Assembly: GCA_013399875.1 (NCBI GenBank)
Contig: VXAZ01009468.1
Coordinates: 1,237,347-1,301,346, forward strand
Direction: 5' to 3'
DNA length: 64,000 nt
Origin: Gymnorhina tibicen
Taxonomy: Eukaryota; Chordata; Aves; Passeriformes; Artamidae
Shown here piece after piece: positions 48,541-61,649 of this stretch. The position numbers and the translations under genes are program-made. Positions within the stretch are counted from its first letter, which is position 1. Each line of letters starts with the position of its first letter. A model generated the notes under the pieces. The model ran no database searches, was not told the origin of the DNA, and worked only from the letters and a program-made list of their open reading frames with translations.

Positions 48541-48956
48541 TGTAGTGCTGCATTTCCCCACTCCTTTTCTTACCAAATGCCTGCCCTTCCCACATTGTCC
48601 TCCCTTACCCCGCCCAGTCCTGGCCACACCCTCGGGTTCTCCCCATTGATCCTGGTACCCCAACCCTGCCCATGTACCGCCCCTGCACCCTGAGACCATT
48701 AGGCCATGTGCTCTCTCTGCCTCTGGGAGCCTGCCTGTCACCATGTGAATAAAGTTCCTCTGAGGTTCCCATGCGGGAGCCTTCTCGCCTCCTTTGTTGC
48801 CACCGTGTTGCGGAGCCCACAGCCAGCCGGAGCACTGCGGGGCCGCCCGGAAGGGCTGCGGGAAGCGGGACAGCCGCTGTCCCCGAGGCAGCCCCGCAGC
48901 GCTCTCCGGGAAGGCTGCAGCATGCCTTACCAGCGCGGAAACCACGCACCGCAACA
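48541..48956 (+). mobile_element. Solo LTR of an endogenous retrovirus (copy B)
   Basis: A 416-bp solo LTR in plus orientation, beginning TGTAGTGCTG and ending CGCAACA. It is flanked by a perfect 6-bp target duplication CCCAGG at 48535-48540 and 48957-48962. It matches copy A (19178-19594, opposite orientation) along its full length with scattered differences. An AATAAA polyadenylation signal is intact at 48748-48753, followed by a GC-rich presumed R/U5 region. No internal viral sequence remains. The 6-bp duplication fits an avian ERVK-like family. Confidence 0.92.
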
Positions 48957-48962
48957 CCCAGG

Positions 48963-49789
48963 GACCTTCTGGAACCAGCACCGCATTGCCCAAGCAAGTA
49001 ATGGTGCCAGCCTCCAGGGCTGGAGGAGACTTGCGTTGTTCATCTGTGCTCACTGTTAATGCAGGGTCAGCTTTACTTACGCCTTTCCTACAAACATCTG
49101 ACAGAATTTAAAATTTTCCCACAACAAAGACTCAGCAGGAATTGAAGGTCACCTGCTCCAATACTTAAACACCTGCAGGTTTATGGAAATGGTGTCCAGT
49201 GGGCGCAGCTACATATGACTGGGCATCTTTGGACCATGTCTTTTATCTTCTTCCCCAGGCCTTGCATCTCTCTGATTTGATATTTTCACTTTGGCAGAAG
49301 AGTTCCTCAGGACAGCAGCCCCAGCAGACCCATTGGGTGCAGTGTCAGAGACTTCATGCCCTCTTGGGTTCTGAGGAGGACAAAAATCCCATTTCCTGGT
49401 GGATTTTGAAATTGTGCCAGACACTCAGAGCAAATCCAGGAGATGTCAGAGTTCTCTGCAGTGGAAATTAAAAAAGTAATACCCTTTCAGGTAGTTCAAA
49501 GCAGTTCACTTTTAACAAACAGAGATGTCATGCCTCAATTTTCCTTGATTTTGTGTCATATTTATAGCACATAATATAATGAAAAAAATAAATGGGAAGT
49601 AATTTCAAAATGAAAACCAAAAATGTTTCGCTTTCAAAATGCTGAAACAGGGCATTTCATCCATTTCAAAAGTATGCTTTAAATCTCTTTTTTTTTTCCC
49701 AAGCTAAGAAATGCATTGAAAACAATCCTCATCTGCAGAACTTTTCAGTTTCAACAAATTGACATTTTTCACTGGAATTTTCTTTAAAA
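48963..49789. other. Intergenic sequence right of LTR B
   Basis: Unique sequence, AT-rich from about 49450, with no recognisable gene or element. Confidence 0.5.
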
Positions 49790-50060
49790 AGATCCAAGGA
49801 TCTTAAACATTAATTTGTTGTTAGGCCTCAGAGCACTTCTGAGAGGTAGTTAAGTGTTATGATCCTCATTTTGCAGAAAGAGAATCTGACTCATAAAGAA
49901 ACGTAAAATGCAATTGAGTTCCCACTTACTTCAGTGGAAGAATTGATGTGCCCAAGGTCAGAGAGAAAGTCAATAGTAGAGCTGGAGGAAAAAAACCTGG
50001 AGTTTTGAAACCAGTGCCTTTTCTGCACCCACCAGACAGCCATCCCTTGCAGAGTGATCA
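49790..50060 (+). mobile_element. Ancient L3/MIR-like repeat
   Basis: The best preserved of this old class: ggatcttaaacattaattt, gcacttctgagaggtagtta, gatcctcattttgcagaaag, then tgtgcccaaggtcagagaga and tagagctggaggaaaaaaac. These follow in order the 3' region typical of old L3/MIR-like elements, including the clear cccaaggtca core. Confidence 0.75.
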
Positions 50061-52340
50061 AAGCCCAAAGTCAGCAATGCCCGCTCTACTAAAACCTGTC
50101 CTCAAGCTGGAAGGCAAATTGGAAACCACCCCAAACTAGGAAAGAACCTGAGACCTTCCTTCTCAGAGGTGTTTGGAGCCATGATTCAGCTGCTGTGGGT
50201 TGGATCCCATTTGGTGCCCAGCTTCCGCAGGAGGTGGACTGAGCCCTTGGAACTCTTGTGGTTTGACTTGTGGTTGTTGGTTTCTGCACCAGACCAGCTT
50301 CTCTTCCCTGCTCAGGCTTCAGGAAGAAGGAAAAGAACAAAGCTGTCACATTTTATTGCAATACTGAATAACTCCTTTCCAAATTAACTTTATAATTTAT
50401 AGATCTAAAGTACAAGAATGTACCTGGGATTGAAAAACAATATATTAGTGTGCACAGCTGCTGCACACAAGGTTTTAAGATATCACCAGTCCCTACATGC
50501 TACTGTTCCTTACAGACACAGCTGTTAAATCTCTTCCCACCCTGGATTGATGCACCTTGTGTGAGGTGACACAAATCCACCAACCCTTCCTGTGCCTCCA
50601 CCTTTTCCTCCACAGGGACCCCACCCCACAAACCCCTAGCGCTGCTTTCCCTGCCAAAGGAGGGAGGTGGGCTTGCAGATACCAGGGTCCTGCAAGAGGC
50701 AGTGCAGGGTAGGGCTTCAGGAGAGAGACATAGGGAGGAAGGAAAAAGATTTTGTTTGCCCTGGCTGTGATCGTGTGTTTCCCTGACAGCCCTGCGCCAT
50801 CCTCTCCACGCTCTGCTGTGCAGACAGCATTCAGGTGGCAGCTCAGCCCTCCTGCACATACCTGCTCCTGCTCTGAAACTGGTCACGGGTTGCTGCAGCA
50901 AAGACACGTTCTGTGCTCTCCCTCCCCCCACCCACATCATTTGGATTCACATAATCAAGCGTCTTGCAGCTGAAATTGCTCATAGAAAAATAATTTTAAA
51001 TTGGTTCATTAATGCTCATTTGCGCAGAATTCTTAAATATGATAAGAACATGAGAGCGAAAGAGAAAGGATCTGAGTGAGAGTAGGAGGATGTTGAAAGC
51101 AACTTTCCTGTAATTGTAAAATCTCGTGTCTAAATATGTTTAGATAATGTGAAAAGTCAATTTAGGAAGCTAGGATACATAGAACCACAGCAAGGGAGGA
51201 GATATCTGAGAGAGTGCAGACACCCCATGCTTAAGCTTTTTTGTTTCCCTGGATGGTACAGGATTCTGATTTGGTGCAAAACTGAAGTATCACCACAACA
51301 GTCAGAAGCTGCAGCTTGCAATTGGAGAAATGGGGTGAGAATGGTGCTTTTCATAAATAAGCTTGTCATTCATGCCCCCATCTCTTTTTGGCACAGGAGA
51401 GAGCAAAATAACAGGTAGTGACCGCTCAAATTGTGCTGAATTTACACAAGCTGAGGATCTTTGTATCATGTAAGGTCAGTGGCTCTGTGCTGTTGCATAT
51501 CAGCAAAGGATCTGGCCCTGGAAATGCATCAGCAGAGAGGTGTTAACCGCTGTGGCAGCTGAGAGATGAGCTGCTGTGGCAAGAGTCCATCCTGTCCAGT
51601 TGTTCTCTTATTCTACATCAAAATTTACCAGGAATTCTGTGAGTGCAGAACACTGTCCCTTATGGAGGCTATAGACTCCTTGGAAAGAATAAAACTGCTG
51701 AAACACATCTAATTGTCCAGTATCTTAACAAAGAGGTGCTCTGGCAATTACTTCCTGAGTTAGCCACTGATCAACTTACACCGTGAAGCATGAGAATTGA
51801 TAGCTCCTGTAATTTTATTTAATAAAGATCAATTTAAATAGTCTGCCTTAAAAACAAAAGGAAGGTTAATGAAGGTAGAGTCTTAAATTATATAGATCAC
51901 AGCTCTGATTTTCATGCTAACAGAAAACAGATCAATGGAAACTGTGCAGTATAATTGGAAATGTAAGAAAACTGAAAACAGCCATACTGTGGAAAAGGTA
52001 ATAAATACTGCTGGCAGACTGGAACGGGGGCTATCAGAGGAGGCTAATACTGAACACAAAAAGATGAACAAAAGTCTCGCCAGGGAAGAGGCAGGCGAGG
52101 TCAGACTGCAATTCAATCAATGGGCAGCGTGGGCTCTTCTGTATTACTTTGCCAAGTCCTATCAGGAGCTGTAGTGCACCAGAGTCTAGATCAGACCTGA
52201 TTCACCATTCAAGTAGCGAACCTCTGAAAATAAGCACACATCCATCTTCCCAGAACATCAGAGTTAGTCTGGGGAACTCTCTCACTCCCGACACAATTAT
52301 ATTCCCAGGACCGAAAGCTCCAGCACTGCAGCAGGGGCTG
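50061..52340. other. Intergenic sequence, no gene recognised
   Basis: Unique sequence. 50950-51150 and 51780-52150 are AT-rich and repeat-free and could be conserved elements, which cannot be tested here. No exon is recognised. Confidence 0.45.
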
Positions 52341-52342
52341 GG

Positions 52343-52521
52343 GAGGAGAGGCAGAGCAGCACCCTCGGGGTGAGGAGAGGGAGAACGGCACCCTCGGGGC
52401 GAGGAGAGGGAGAGCGGCACCCTCGGGGGGGGGGGAGGGAGAGCGGCACCCTCGGGGTGAGGGGAGGCAGAGCGGCACCCTCGGGGTGAGGAGAGGCAGA
52501 GCGGCACCCTCGGGGTGAGGA
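52343..52521. repeat. 29-bp minisatellite, six units
   Basis: The anchor GCACCCTCGGGG begins at 52359, 52388, 52417, 52446, 52475 and 52504, an exact 29-bp period throughout. Units differ by point substitutions only; in the third unit the G-run extends to eleven G (52425-52435) without changing unit length. Long minus-strand open frames here (52202-52528 and 52209-52790) are a product of the repeat, because 29 bp does not keep a reading frame from unit to unit. Confidence 0.97.
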
Positions 52522-55500
52522 GCTGCACAGGGCTGTGCTCCCACCTGCAGCAGTGTCTGAGGCTGGCAGTGCAGGAGGCAGTGCTGCAGGTTAATATCCC
52601 TCCATGGTGACTGCTCAGGCATGTAAACTGCTTTGGCAGTAAGGGGGAACGTGGATGTCAGGACGGTCCAGAGCTCACCAGCCACTGCTGGGCTTTGGCA
52701 CACCGTGACCACCACAGCGGCGCCTGGCTGCTGGGGAAATATTCCTGCGTGCAGCTCATGAGGTGCCTCGTTAGCAGTGTGCAGAACCACTGATCAGAGT
52801 CTCACACTTAGGCACAGGAACCACACGTGTGTTTGGTCCTGTGCTACATTTCTCCCTTTTCAAGGATGTGCCCGTAATAGTTTAAGACATCCTGCCCTGA
52901 AAAGTAGAGGAACAGTGCTGGGTAAGTACTAATCAAATGAGCCTTCTGTCTGTCTGATAAACTGGGCAAAGCTTATTTTTCTGGCTTGTGGAGAAATCTC
53001 ATACTGAATTGGACTGTAATATTCATTACAAGTGGTCTTTGGAGAGCTTGGAGAAGTCCTTTAAAGTCTCATCAAAGCAATCCACAATATAGAGATGATT
53101 GTCCCATCTTTGTATTAGCAGACACCTAAATAAATGCCTTCATAAAATGAGAAATTATCTTTATCAAGGGGATCACTGGAGTGCCAGGCACTAGGGTGTT
53201 TCTAGCTTTTTTTTGCGACAGAGAGATAAATCAGCATGGGCGAACTTCAAAAGGTTAATGGCTTAGAAGAGCATAGCATGTGGTATGGCTATCTCCCTGG
53301 CCTCAAGGCAGGAAATAGCATGGGATCAAACCCTCCTATTAGTATTTCAGCATAGACAACCCACACCTGACTGTGTGAAAATCAAGCAGACTCTTAATGC
53401 TCAATCATGTATTTTCTGATCACAGCAATCAGTCCCGGATCAAGTTTAGACACAGTATTTGGGTTTGTTCTAATTTTATCTGGAGTAGATGCTCAAGAGT
53501 TTCTCTGTTCCACACGTACACCAACAGCCTCGTTCTTTACTCTTTACCACTCAACTCCAGGGATGGGTTCCCACTGCAGATGGGTACCTACGTGAGGCAC
53601 TTTCTTTTTCTCAGTCTCTTTACTGTCTCTGATGTGTCTAACATGAAAAACTCAGTTGTCACCACTCCACAAACCCCGAGTATCTTTTGTGTGTTAGCCA
53701 TCCACAATATCCCCCACTGCCCTTGCCTGAGAGGTAGCCAAAACTTGAAATAAAATTCAATGTATGCTAGTTACATCACTCTACTGCAGCTGCAGAAATA
53801 CTGCTTCATCTTTTTACTGGTTATGGATGTTGATAAAGAATGCAGATGTTTCCAAAGTACTGAGACAAGCTCAAAACACAGCTGCCTTTGGATCTTGACT
53901 CTGCCATCACTTGCTGTTCAAGGACTGTCCAGACTTCAGTTCTGGGATGTAAACTTCCTCAGAACATCCTGCTCTTTTATTTCAAGGAAAAAGAAATTCA
54001 CACATGAGGTAAGGGATATTTTGTCTTTCTCCTCCTTGCTTGTTCTGATTAAATCTCATTAAGTGCTTTTCTGCCTCTTGTTTTAATTTTACAAGTCATA
54101 ATCCCCCAAATTGTATTCAAGCAGCCTAGAAATGCCTCCTCAGCCTGGCTGCCTTTACTGTCAGGGGAAAGAAATGAGCACCTGCAGAGTAAACACCTAG
54201 AGTTACAGAAAACCAGTGGAAAACCCAGAAAGTGGGGGAATTATCTTCTGCTTGCTTTAGTCAGTAACAAAGGGCTCTGCATTGTATCACCTTCACTTAG
54301 AATACTCCTGTTCTTATCTGTTGGCTGTTTTCCCACTGCTAGGCAGCTGGGTAAGTTTTTCAGGTAACAAAACTTAAGCATTCAACCACAGGAGGACTTT
54401 GCCTTGTTCTACGTGATTCATCTAAAAGTTAATCTGTCTGTACCTAATCTTGACACAATCACACTCCTTCAGTCAACAGAGACCACCTCAAAGTGCTACT
54501 CCTTTCTAAGAGGGAACCCAAGAAGGACAATATGAATATCTTTAAATAAAAAAATTAAATGCACATTGACAGATACACATAAATATATATATTCCTGTAG
54601 ATATGAGGGGTTTTACCACTTTTCCTGGCAGAACCATACAGTCAACTTGAGCTTGGAAGGCTCAACTCCTCTCACACCTGAATAAATCAATGGCAGTAAG
54701 TGCATTAAAGTGAAAAGAGTTATTCTGGTGCTAGGCAGTGCAAAAGTAGCGTAAGCCAACTCTTTCTAATACATCTCTGTCTGCTGTCCAGGCATTATAT
54801 CTTCTTATATGGGTGAATCCTAATGGCTTTAATCCTTTCTGACTTCCAGCACTACACACTGCAGCAGTGGGGGAGTGGAGTACAAAGAATTCAGGGTTTG
54901 GGCTGCCAGCCAGAAGGATGTCCCACTCCTCAGCCAGTGTGCACCTCTGTTTATTCTGGCATGCTGCTGCCACTTGTGCCCTCTCAGAGCATCTCAAAAG
55001 GTTCCTATTATATCTACTCAGAGTTAATTCTTTCCCAATACCAGCAGATGGTCAAGTGTCACTCTCTAGCCCTCTCTTTTCTACTTCTCTATGTTTCTGA
55101 TTGTTGGCACAACTTCTCAAGAATATGTCTTGGAAACTTTCAGCATTTAACTTTCTCAGCCTGTCACCTGGTTTTGTCCCTTCAGAGCCATAAAAGGAAA
55201 TGATTGCTTGAGGGGCAGAACTACATATATCATCCAGAGTGTATCGTGGTTAGGTGGATGTAGTGAAAAAAATGTATCTGTGTGGAGGAGGGCTGTCTTT
55301 CAACTCATCCATTTGCCAGGAAAAAAAATATGGCAGTTGGGATTCTGAAAAAAAAGGAGGAGGAGGAGGAAAAGAAGCTAATTAGGTGTGTAAGTCAGCT
55401 CTGAAAAAGTAAATAGAGAAATAAAACAGTTAATGCTTGGATGCACTTTAAATCCCAAGGCTGCTTCCTCACTCTTACATGTATGTGTTTAATAATGCAC

Positions 55501-55719
55501 AAGTTCCTCACTTGCTGTGTTCTTGTGCTATGCCCCAAACTCCAGGGGAGTCAGAGGACACAGCATCTCACCTGAGACCGTGAGAAAACTCCACAGAAAC
55601 AACCCTGAATCTTGTTAAAAAAGCCCAGCAGAACAGAGAAACACCAAGCTTTCAAATTAGGGCATCTGTGTCCCTCTCTAATCCACATGTCCCTCTCCTC
55701 ACTGACAAATGTTTGATTA
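52522..55719. other. Intergenic sequence, no gene recognised
   Basis: Unique, mostly AT-rich. A GGA-rich tract lies at about 55348-55371. Open frames such as 53397-53753 have no domain. Confidence 0.5.
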
Positions 55720-56140
55720 CCTAACTAATTTGCAGGGGTAGTCCATCCTGAAATACGCTTTTCCATCGCATTTCCCTCTATTAATAATCAGCTGGCCTGG
55801 GAGATCATTCGCTGTTTGCAGTGCAGAGATAAGTGCATATTCTGGACAAACAGCTTGTTAAGAAAGACTTTTAGGTCTGGCCTTGTTGCTAGGAAACTGG
55901 AAAAACTACTGGAAAGCTGCTCAAATGTGGTGGAGTGTATTGCTGGCAATCAGTGTCACTTGCCCTCGGTGATAGCCTGCAGCCTTTAAAAATACCGAAA
56001 CATAGCCCGATGCCATCACATTAGTACGAGGTGTTGGGAGGACATGCAGTTAATTAAGTGGCCCATGTTTGCATGTTTGGAGCGCAGGAGCCCAGTAAAT
56101 ACCATCATTTAAAAGGCACTGGAGGAATGTTTAAGACAAA
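55720..56140. promoter_or_regulatory. Candidate enhancer with RFX-type X-box
   Basis: A non-repetitive stretch rich in transcription-factor-like motifs: an RFX X-box-like palindrome GTTGCTAGGAAAC at 55885-55897, TAAT/ATTA cores near 55779 and 56050, and CpGs kept in otherwise CpG-poor DNA. It looks like a conserved non-coding element. Function and target gene are unknown. Confidence 0.35.
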
Positions 56141-59100
56141 ATAGGTTATATGTGTTGCTGGCCTGGCTCATTAAAAGTCAGGGCTGATCAAGGTGTGAGT
56201 TTGCAGCAGGGTGGTAGAAATCTCTCGTGCACTTTTGCAGTACTGGCACAGCCCCTCAGTGTCACATCCTGTTTGGATTTGGTTCCCAGCTGGAGCCTGG
56301 GAAGTTATTTTGGCAGCTCTCCTCACCTGGAGTCACTGTATTCCCCATTTATGCATCTCCAGGTCCTTCTCTACAGGATGCATATATACCTTAATCTTCT
56401 TACTGTATGTCCTCTTAAGCTCAATAAATCCCCAGAGTAATTCCAATTGTCACACGTTCTAGTGTGGCACTGAGAGTATGTGAGAACATGGGGATGAAAA
56501 CTTCCATGTGCCTTGAGAGGGCGTTGAAGGAAACTGTGAGAACAGCGAGCAGCATCCCCAGCCATGAGTCCTTGGGACAGCCTGGAGGATGTGTACACCA
56601 TGGATCCCACACCCCTGAGCCCAGCACAGCCCTCAGGGTTGGAGCTGCTGCAGCAGAGGAGGCAAAGCCCTTGACATCATCTGAACCATCAGGTATCGGT
56701 CGGGGTTTTGTGTGAGAGCACCTTTTGTCCTCTACGCCAGGCTGCTTCCCTGCAAAGTGAGCAAAGGGACTTTTCATTGCAACTTTTCCACTTCTGTGGA
56801 AACCTTCCTTGCCTGGAATTTAGGTTATGGCTATTTTTCCTTGCCTTTCTTTAGTACCTCAAACTCTCCAGGACTTTCTCTTCACAGAAGCTGTCAGTCT
56901 GAAGTGCTGCTCCTTTCTTTGCTAACCAAGAGAGAAGTACAACTGAAAATAAAAGCCCACAGTTTCCACATGGAAAATCAGCATTTTTTCAGACTAGTTA
57001 CAGTGCTTCAGATTGTTAACCAATAACACTATTTTAGAGATTCAATTGCTTTATGATGGGGACTGGCATGACCAAGGATTTCTTTCCAGTGCCAAGACCA
57101 TAATTTGGAATTTAATTAGACAGTGATTTTTCAGCCATTCTTACTTTGGAGATCCTGACTACTTTTCAAGCAGAGGTCTTTGGACTCTTCGTCCCCACCC
57201 CAAGATACATAAACTGCAGCTCAACACCCCAGAACTAAAGGGTCACTCCATAAAAGCCACCCAAAACTGATGACAACCTTTCTAAGGGTGGAAAACACAC
57301 TGTAGACATCAGCAGATAAAACTTCATATGGATTCTTCCTCTGCCTGCATGGGGTGAAGGCATTGCACCCACCCAGGCTGCCTCTGTTCCCTCTGTGGCT
57401 TCTGCCAGAAAACTTGGAGCTCAGTGTCATGAGCTCCCCTCCCTTGAATGAAATTAAGGCTTTATTGGTGAGGAAATGAAAACAAAACACAGGTGCCATG
57501 CAGTAAAAGGAGATATGAGAAGGGAAAATGTGAGATTCAAGGGTGCAATAAAAGTGTTTACAGTTGTGCTGTCTGCTCTTAGGACTGAATATCGACAAAG
57601 ACATAGCGCAAGGGGAGGCAGGAGAGATTAAGATGATACCAAATACTTGAAGTGATCCAACATCACCACTGAAGGGTCCTCAGCTGTGGTTAAGCAGAAC
57701 AAAGGATGTAAATCCATGTGGTTTGTTTACTCAGAATCAAGCTCATGCAACTGTAATAGACCTCTCTGTAATCTTCCAAGCTTTGCCTAGAAAAACTCTC
57801 TCTGTCAAGGTCAAACTTACCCTTATAGAAGTTGTGAATGAAGACTTGCGTGAAGGGAAACTGCTGATGCCCTAAAGGACTTTGCTCTTTTTTTTTGGTA
57901 GTCCTCTAAAAGATTCATGTAAAAAAATGTCATCACTTCAGGGCATAAAGTGCTCCCTGTGCACAGCTCCTACTCTCAAATGCTATGTCATCTAAGAGGC
58001 CACTGCCTCCTTAACCCTGTGCTGATACTGTGGAAGGACAGTACCAGATGTATGATTTCATCAGAAGTCTCACCTCACCCATATAAACACTCTACTTGAA
58101 ACTTATATTCTTGACTGTGTTGCCCATGTGCCTCCAGCCATCCTTCTGTTTAACATGGTATGTTTGAACTGAAATAAAACTGTCAGTATTCACTTTACTC
58201 CCTTATCTCTGCCTTGTAGTGGTCAGGCTTTCCCTTACCATGGAATCTGGGAGCTCAATGGTCATTAATAGACACTGTCACTACAATGGCCCTGAAGGGA
58301 GGTGAGGAAATACCAAGCCATTGCATGGATTGGGCACATAGCCACAGATTTATCCCTTTCCCCAGGGTCAGGCAGAAAGCTGACTGCTGTCTGAAGGCTG
58401 GTATTCAAAATACTTGAATATTGTCTTCTTTCAGGGCTATTTTTGAAAGGTTGTGATCCTACAGAGATCTTGCACAGCCAGGAGGGGAAGGGTGGGAACA
58501 GAGACTGTGAAGGAGCCAAAAAGATGATTCTCACCATTGCAGTTTTCTGCTGGAAGCAGTGGCTTCAAAACCTGTCCTCTTTCTACCTCCAAGACTCCAA
58601 ACTGTGGAAAATCAAGGATTCTCTAGGTAACAGGGACACTGTGGGGGGCTTGCCTGGCCTTGAAATTGTCCAGTTCCTTCTCTCAGTCACTGCCAAGCAG
58701 GAGAAAGCTGGTGGTCCCACAGCAGGGCTGGCACCACCACGACTCACATTTCCCCTCATACCCTGTCCTGCTCAGCAGTTTTTCCATGAATTTATCTGAG
58801 CAGCTCTTCATGCTCTCTGCTGTGAAGATCAAAGACAAGGTGTCCAGAATAAAAAGCTCACAGTTACCATGAGGCCTGTCTCTCAACATGCTGGGAATAG
58901 AAATGTGGCAATCAGACTTGGGGATGAAATCATATTGGACATGCTGGCTTAATCTCTAAAATATGAAATTGTATGAAAAGAATTACAGCTAAAAAGCATT
59001 TTAGATTTTAGAAAGCTGTTCTGACCCATGCTGTATCAGGAAAGAGAAGGAGAAGAGGGGAGAAAAAAGCCTGTGGGATGCAAAAGATTATAGCCAGTTG

Positions 59101-61645
59101 GGTTAGGAAAAAAAATCTAACATCAGATTAATAGTCTCCTGCTCCTGTACTATGGAGCATGATTCTGTTTGAAAAAGAAAGGTATGAGGTGGCTTATTTC
59201 AATTCTCAGGATCAGATTATTTGCTGTTTGCAAATATCTGGATGTTACTTGCAAATCTGCCCCAAAGCTTCATGTATTCTAGCCCAACTCCTACGTTCAT
59301 TTCACAATCAGGTTTAGGTGGGATACAGAGCAGGACTGAGTTGGCTGCTCTCCCAATACACCTTTATTTAACCGGGCCACTGGAGAGCAGAAACAACAGG
59401 CCATGGATAGCCAGCTGCAAGAGATAAACTACAAGAAGACTAAATGAAGAAACATGCAATTTGTGGGTTCCTTGTTGAAAAACATCTGCAATTCAATGCA
59501 TATTTTCTAATGCACATCCAAGAACAGATTCTCTGTGCTCTCAGTACTCTCCTGTACTCTGGGTTGCAAAGCAACACAAAAAGTTTGGGAAGTTTTGTGT
59601 TGTTCCAATGTCATCACGAAGAGAAGACTGATGTGATAAGGACAGTAACGTTGAATGATGCCACACTTGGTGGCACATCTTGAATTTCTTCATTAACACA
59701 AAACCAGGGCAGATTGCTTGTAACAATGTTTGAACTGCATCTTCACGATATGGCAAAATTTTCGAACCCAGAGATTAGGGAGCCCTTGCACTCAGCAGCA
59801 GAACTTTGCTCACTTCATTGTTCAGTGTTGTATCAGGCAGTAAAAATAAACAAATGTTAGTGCTTCTTGGCTTTCAGGGTCGGAGTTGGTTTTGGATGTC
59901 ACATCCAGAAAGATTTTTCCTGAAATACTTGTAAACTATGTAAACACCATCACATGGCAGGTTTTGGAATAAGGTCTCTTTAGTGCATGCCCAACCCTGG
60001 CCCAGGAGGGCTGGACTGACCTTTTGGGCGGGGGGCCGCTGGGACCAGCACAGGGGGGAGGGCTGAGCTCTGTACGTTTGGTTTCTCACTTTTTCCCAAA
60101 TGCTGATTTCTGGTTGCAGGGTGATTTATCCATCCCATCCCCGCTGAAACAAACACACACCAGCCTGTGGGACCCCTGCCCAGCCATGTCCATCCCTGCC
60201 GCTGCATTAGCACAGCTTCTGTCCCCTTCCCACTTAAAATCCTGCTTGGCCAGCCGGGAGCCCACCTGCCTTCAGAGTCCACGGCCTCAGCCTGCCTGAT
60301 TACCCATGAAAACAGCCCCATTAAGCTCCTGGCTGAGGGGAGGCTGTGTCAGAGACACTCAGCCAGGCTCAGCAGGAAGCCAAGTTTATTAACAAGGAGC
60401 AGGAAGCACCGTGTGTCAGAATATCTCTACACTTGCAGTACCTAGAGGGAACATTATCACTTATCAGCCTAATATTTCATTGCATTCTTTCTTTCACAGG
60501 CTCTCGCTCCCTTCTCCTCACACAACAGCCTAAACACACTAACAAGGCAATTGGCAAAATGTGCCAAAAAGTGTTTATAATTTGGACGAATTTTCAGGGG
60601 TTTTCTGGCCAGCCTGATGAGAAGAGGGAAAAGAAAACAAAGGTAAACAGTAAGTGAAACACATTTGGGCTAAAACCTGTGTATTAGGTCAAAAAGGAAC
60701 AAATCTCTGCTGGATCCCAGGGGGAAATTATATTTTATTGGTGTTTTTATGTACAAAGGGAAAGGTTAATAGAGGGTCTGAACAGAAACATTCATAGAAA
60801 ATTGTCATCTGTTTGTGTTTTCTTTTTGAAGTAATAGTTTGCAGGAGCCAAGGGAGGAGGTAAAACAGTAAAGGCTAGAGGTAAATTGAAGGTGGAACAG
60901 TTTGGAAGAACTTTGACAAAACCACTTAAAACTGAGAATGCAGATTTGTCAAGACTGAAATGATGTCAAGACTGAAATGCAGTCCTGAATTATGCCAATT
61001 TTTGCCCAAATTTAGTTGGGGAGCAAAGAAAACAGGAAGGGATGATGCTAATATTGAAAATAGGTTTTTGGTTTTGAAGTAAAGAAAAGAGGAAGTGATG
61101 AGTGCTAGCACTGGGAAGAACAGATTTTTATTTTTCTTCTCCAAATGAATTTTCAATTAGATCAATTTTCCTAATTGAGATTACCTAATAGGTTGTCCAT
61201 AAAATAACAATGAATTTCAAAACAAATGCTGCTGATCTAGAAAGTTTAAATTAATCCTAAAGGAATCCCTGGAGAATGTTTTCTTTTGCAGAGTGGTGTA
61301 GTTTTCTATGCTTGGTTTTAAGCCAGACTGGAAAGAAAGCTAAAAGATGATGCTGGGCAAAGCACAATTTCCATCATTTGTCCAGTGATGGTCTCAGTGT
61401 GGAGCAAGGCAGAAGGAGGTAGCTGCTGGGTCTGAGCTCCCCTCCAGTCTGCTCTCAAGAGCAAATGACTCTCACGTTAAAGGGCTTATTTTAATTTCAG
61501 TTTATGTTTTGTTTAACATAAAGTCTGTCAGACCCGAGGTCCTCCTAACACAGCATTCAGTCCCATCAGTGGCTAATAGAATGGATTTTTTCAGGGAAGG
61601 GAGATAAAAACCAATTTCTGGATAGAATGATTTTTCCTATCATGT
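56141..61645. other. Intergenic sequence, no gene recognised
   Basis: Unique sequence without supported genes. A 17-bp tandem duplication (tgtcaagactgaaatg) lies at about 60947-60979. Overlapping open frames near 59980-60445 show no domain. Confidence 0.5.
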
Positions 61646-61649
61646 CAAC

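Noticed and set aside
52209..52790. The longest open frame (193 codons, minus)
   Set aside because: It crosses the 29-bp minisatellite, whose GC-rich units lack stops; the protein is low complexity with no domain.
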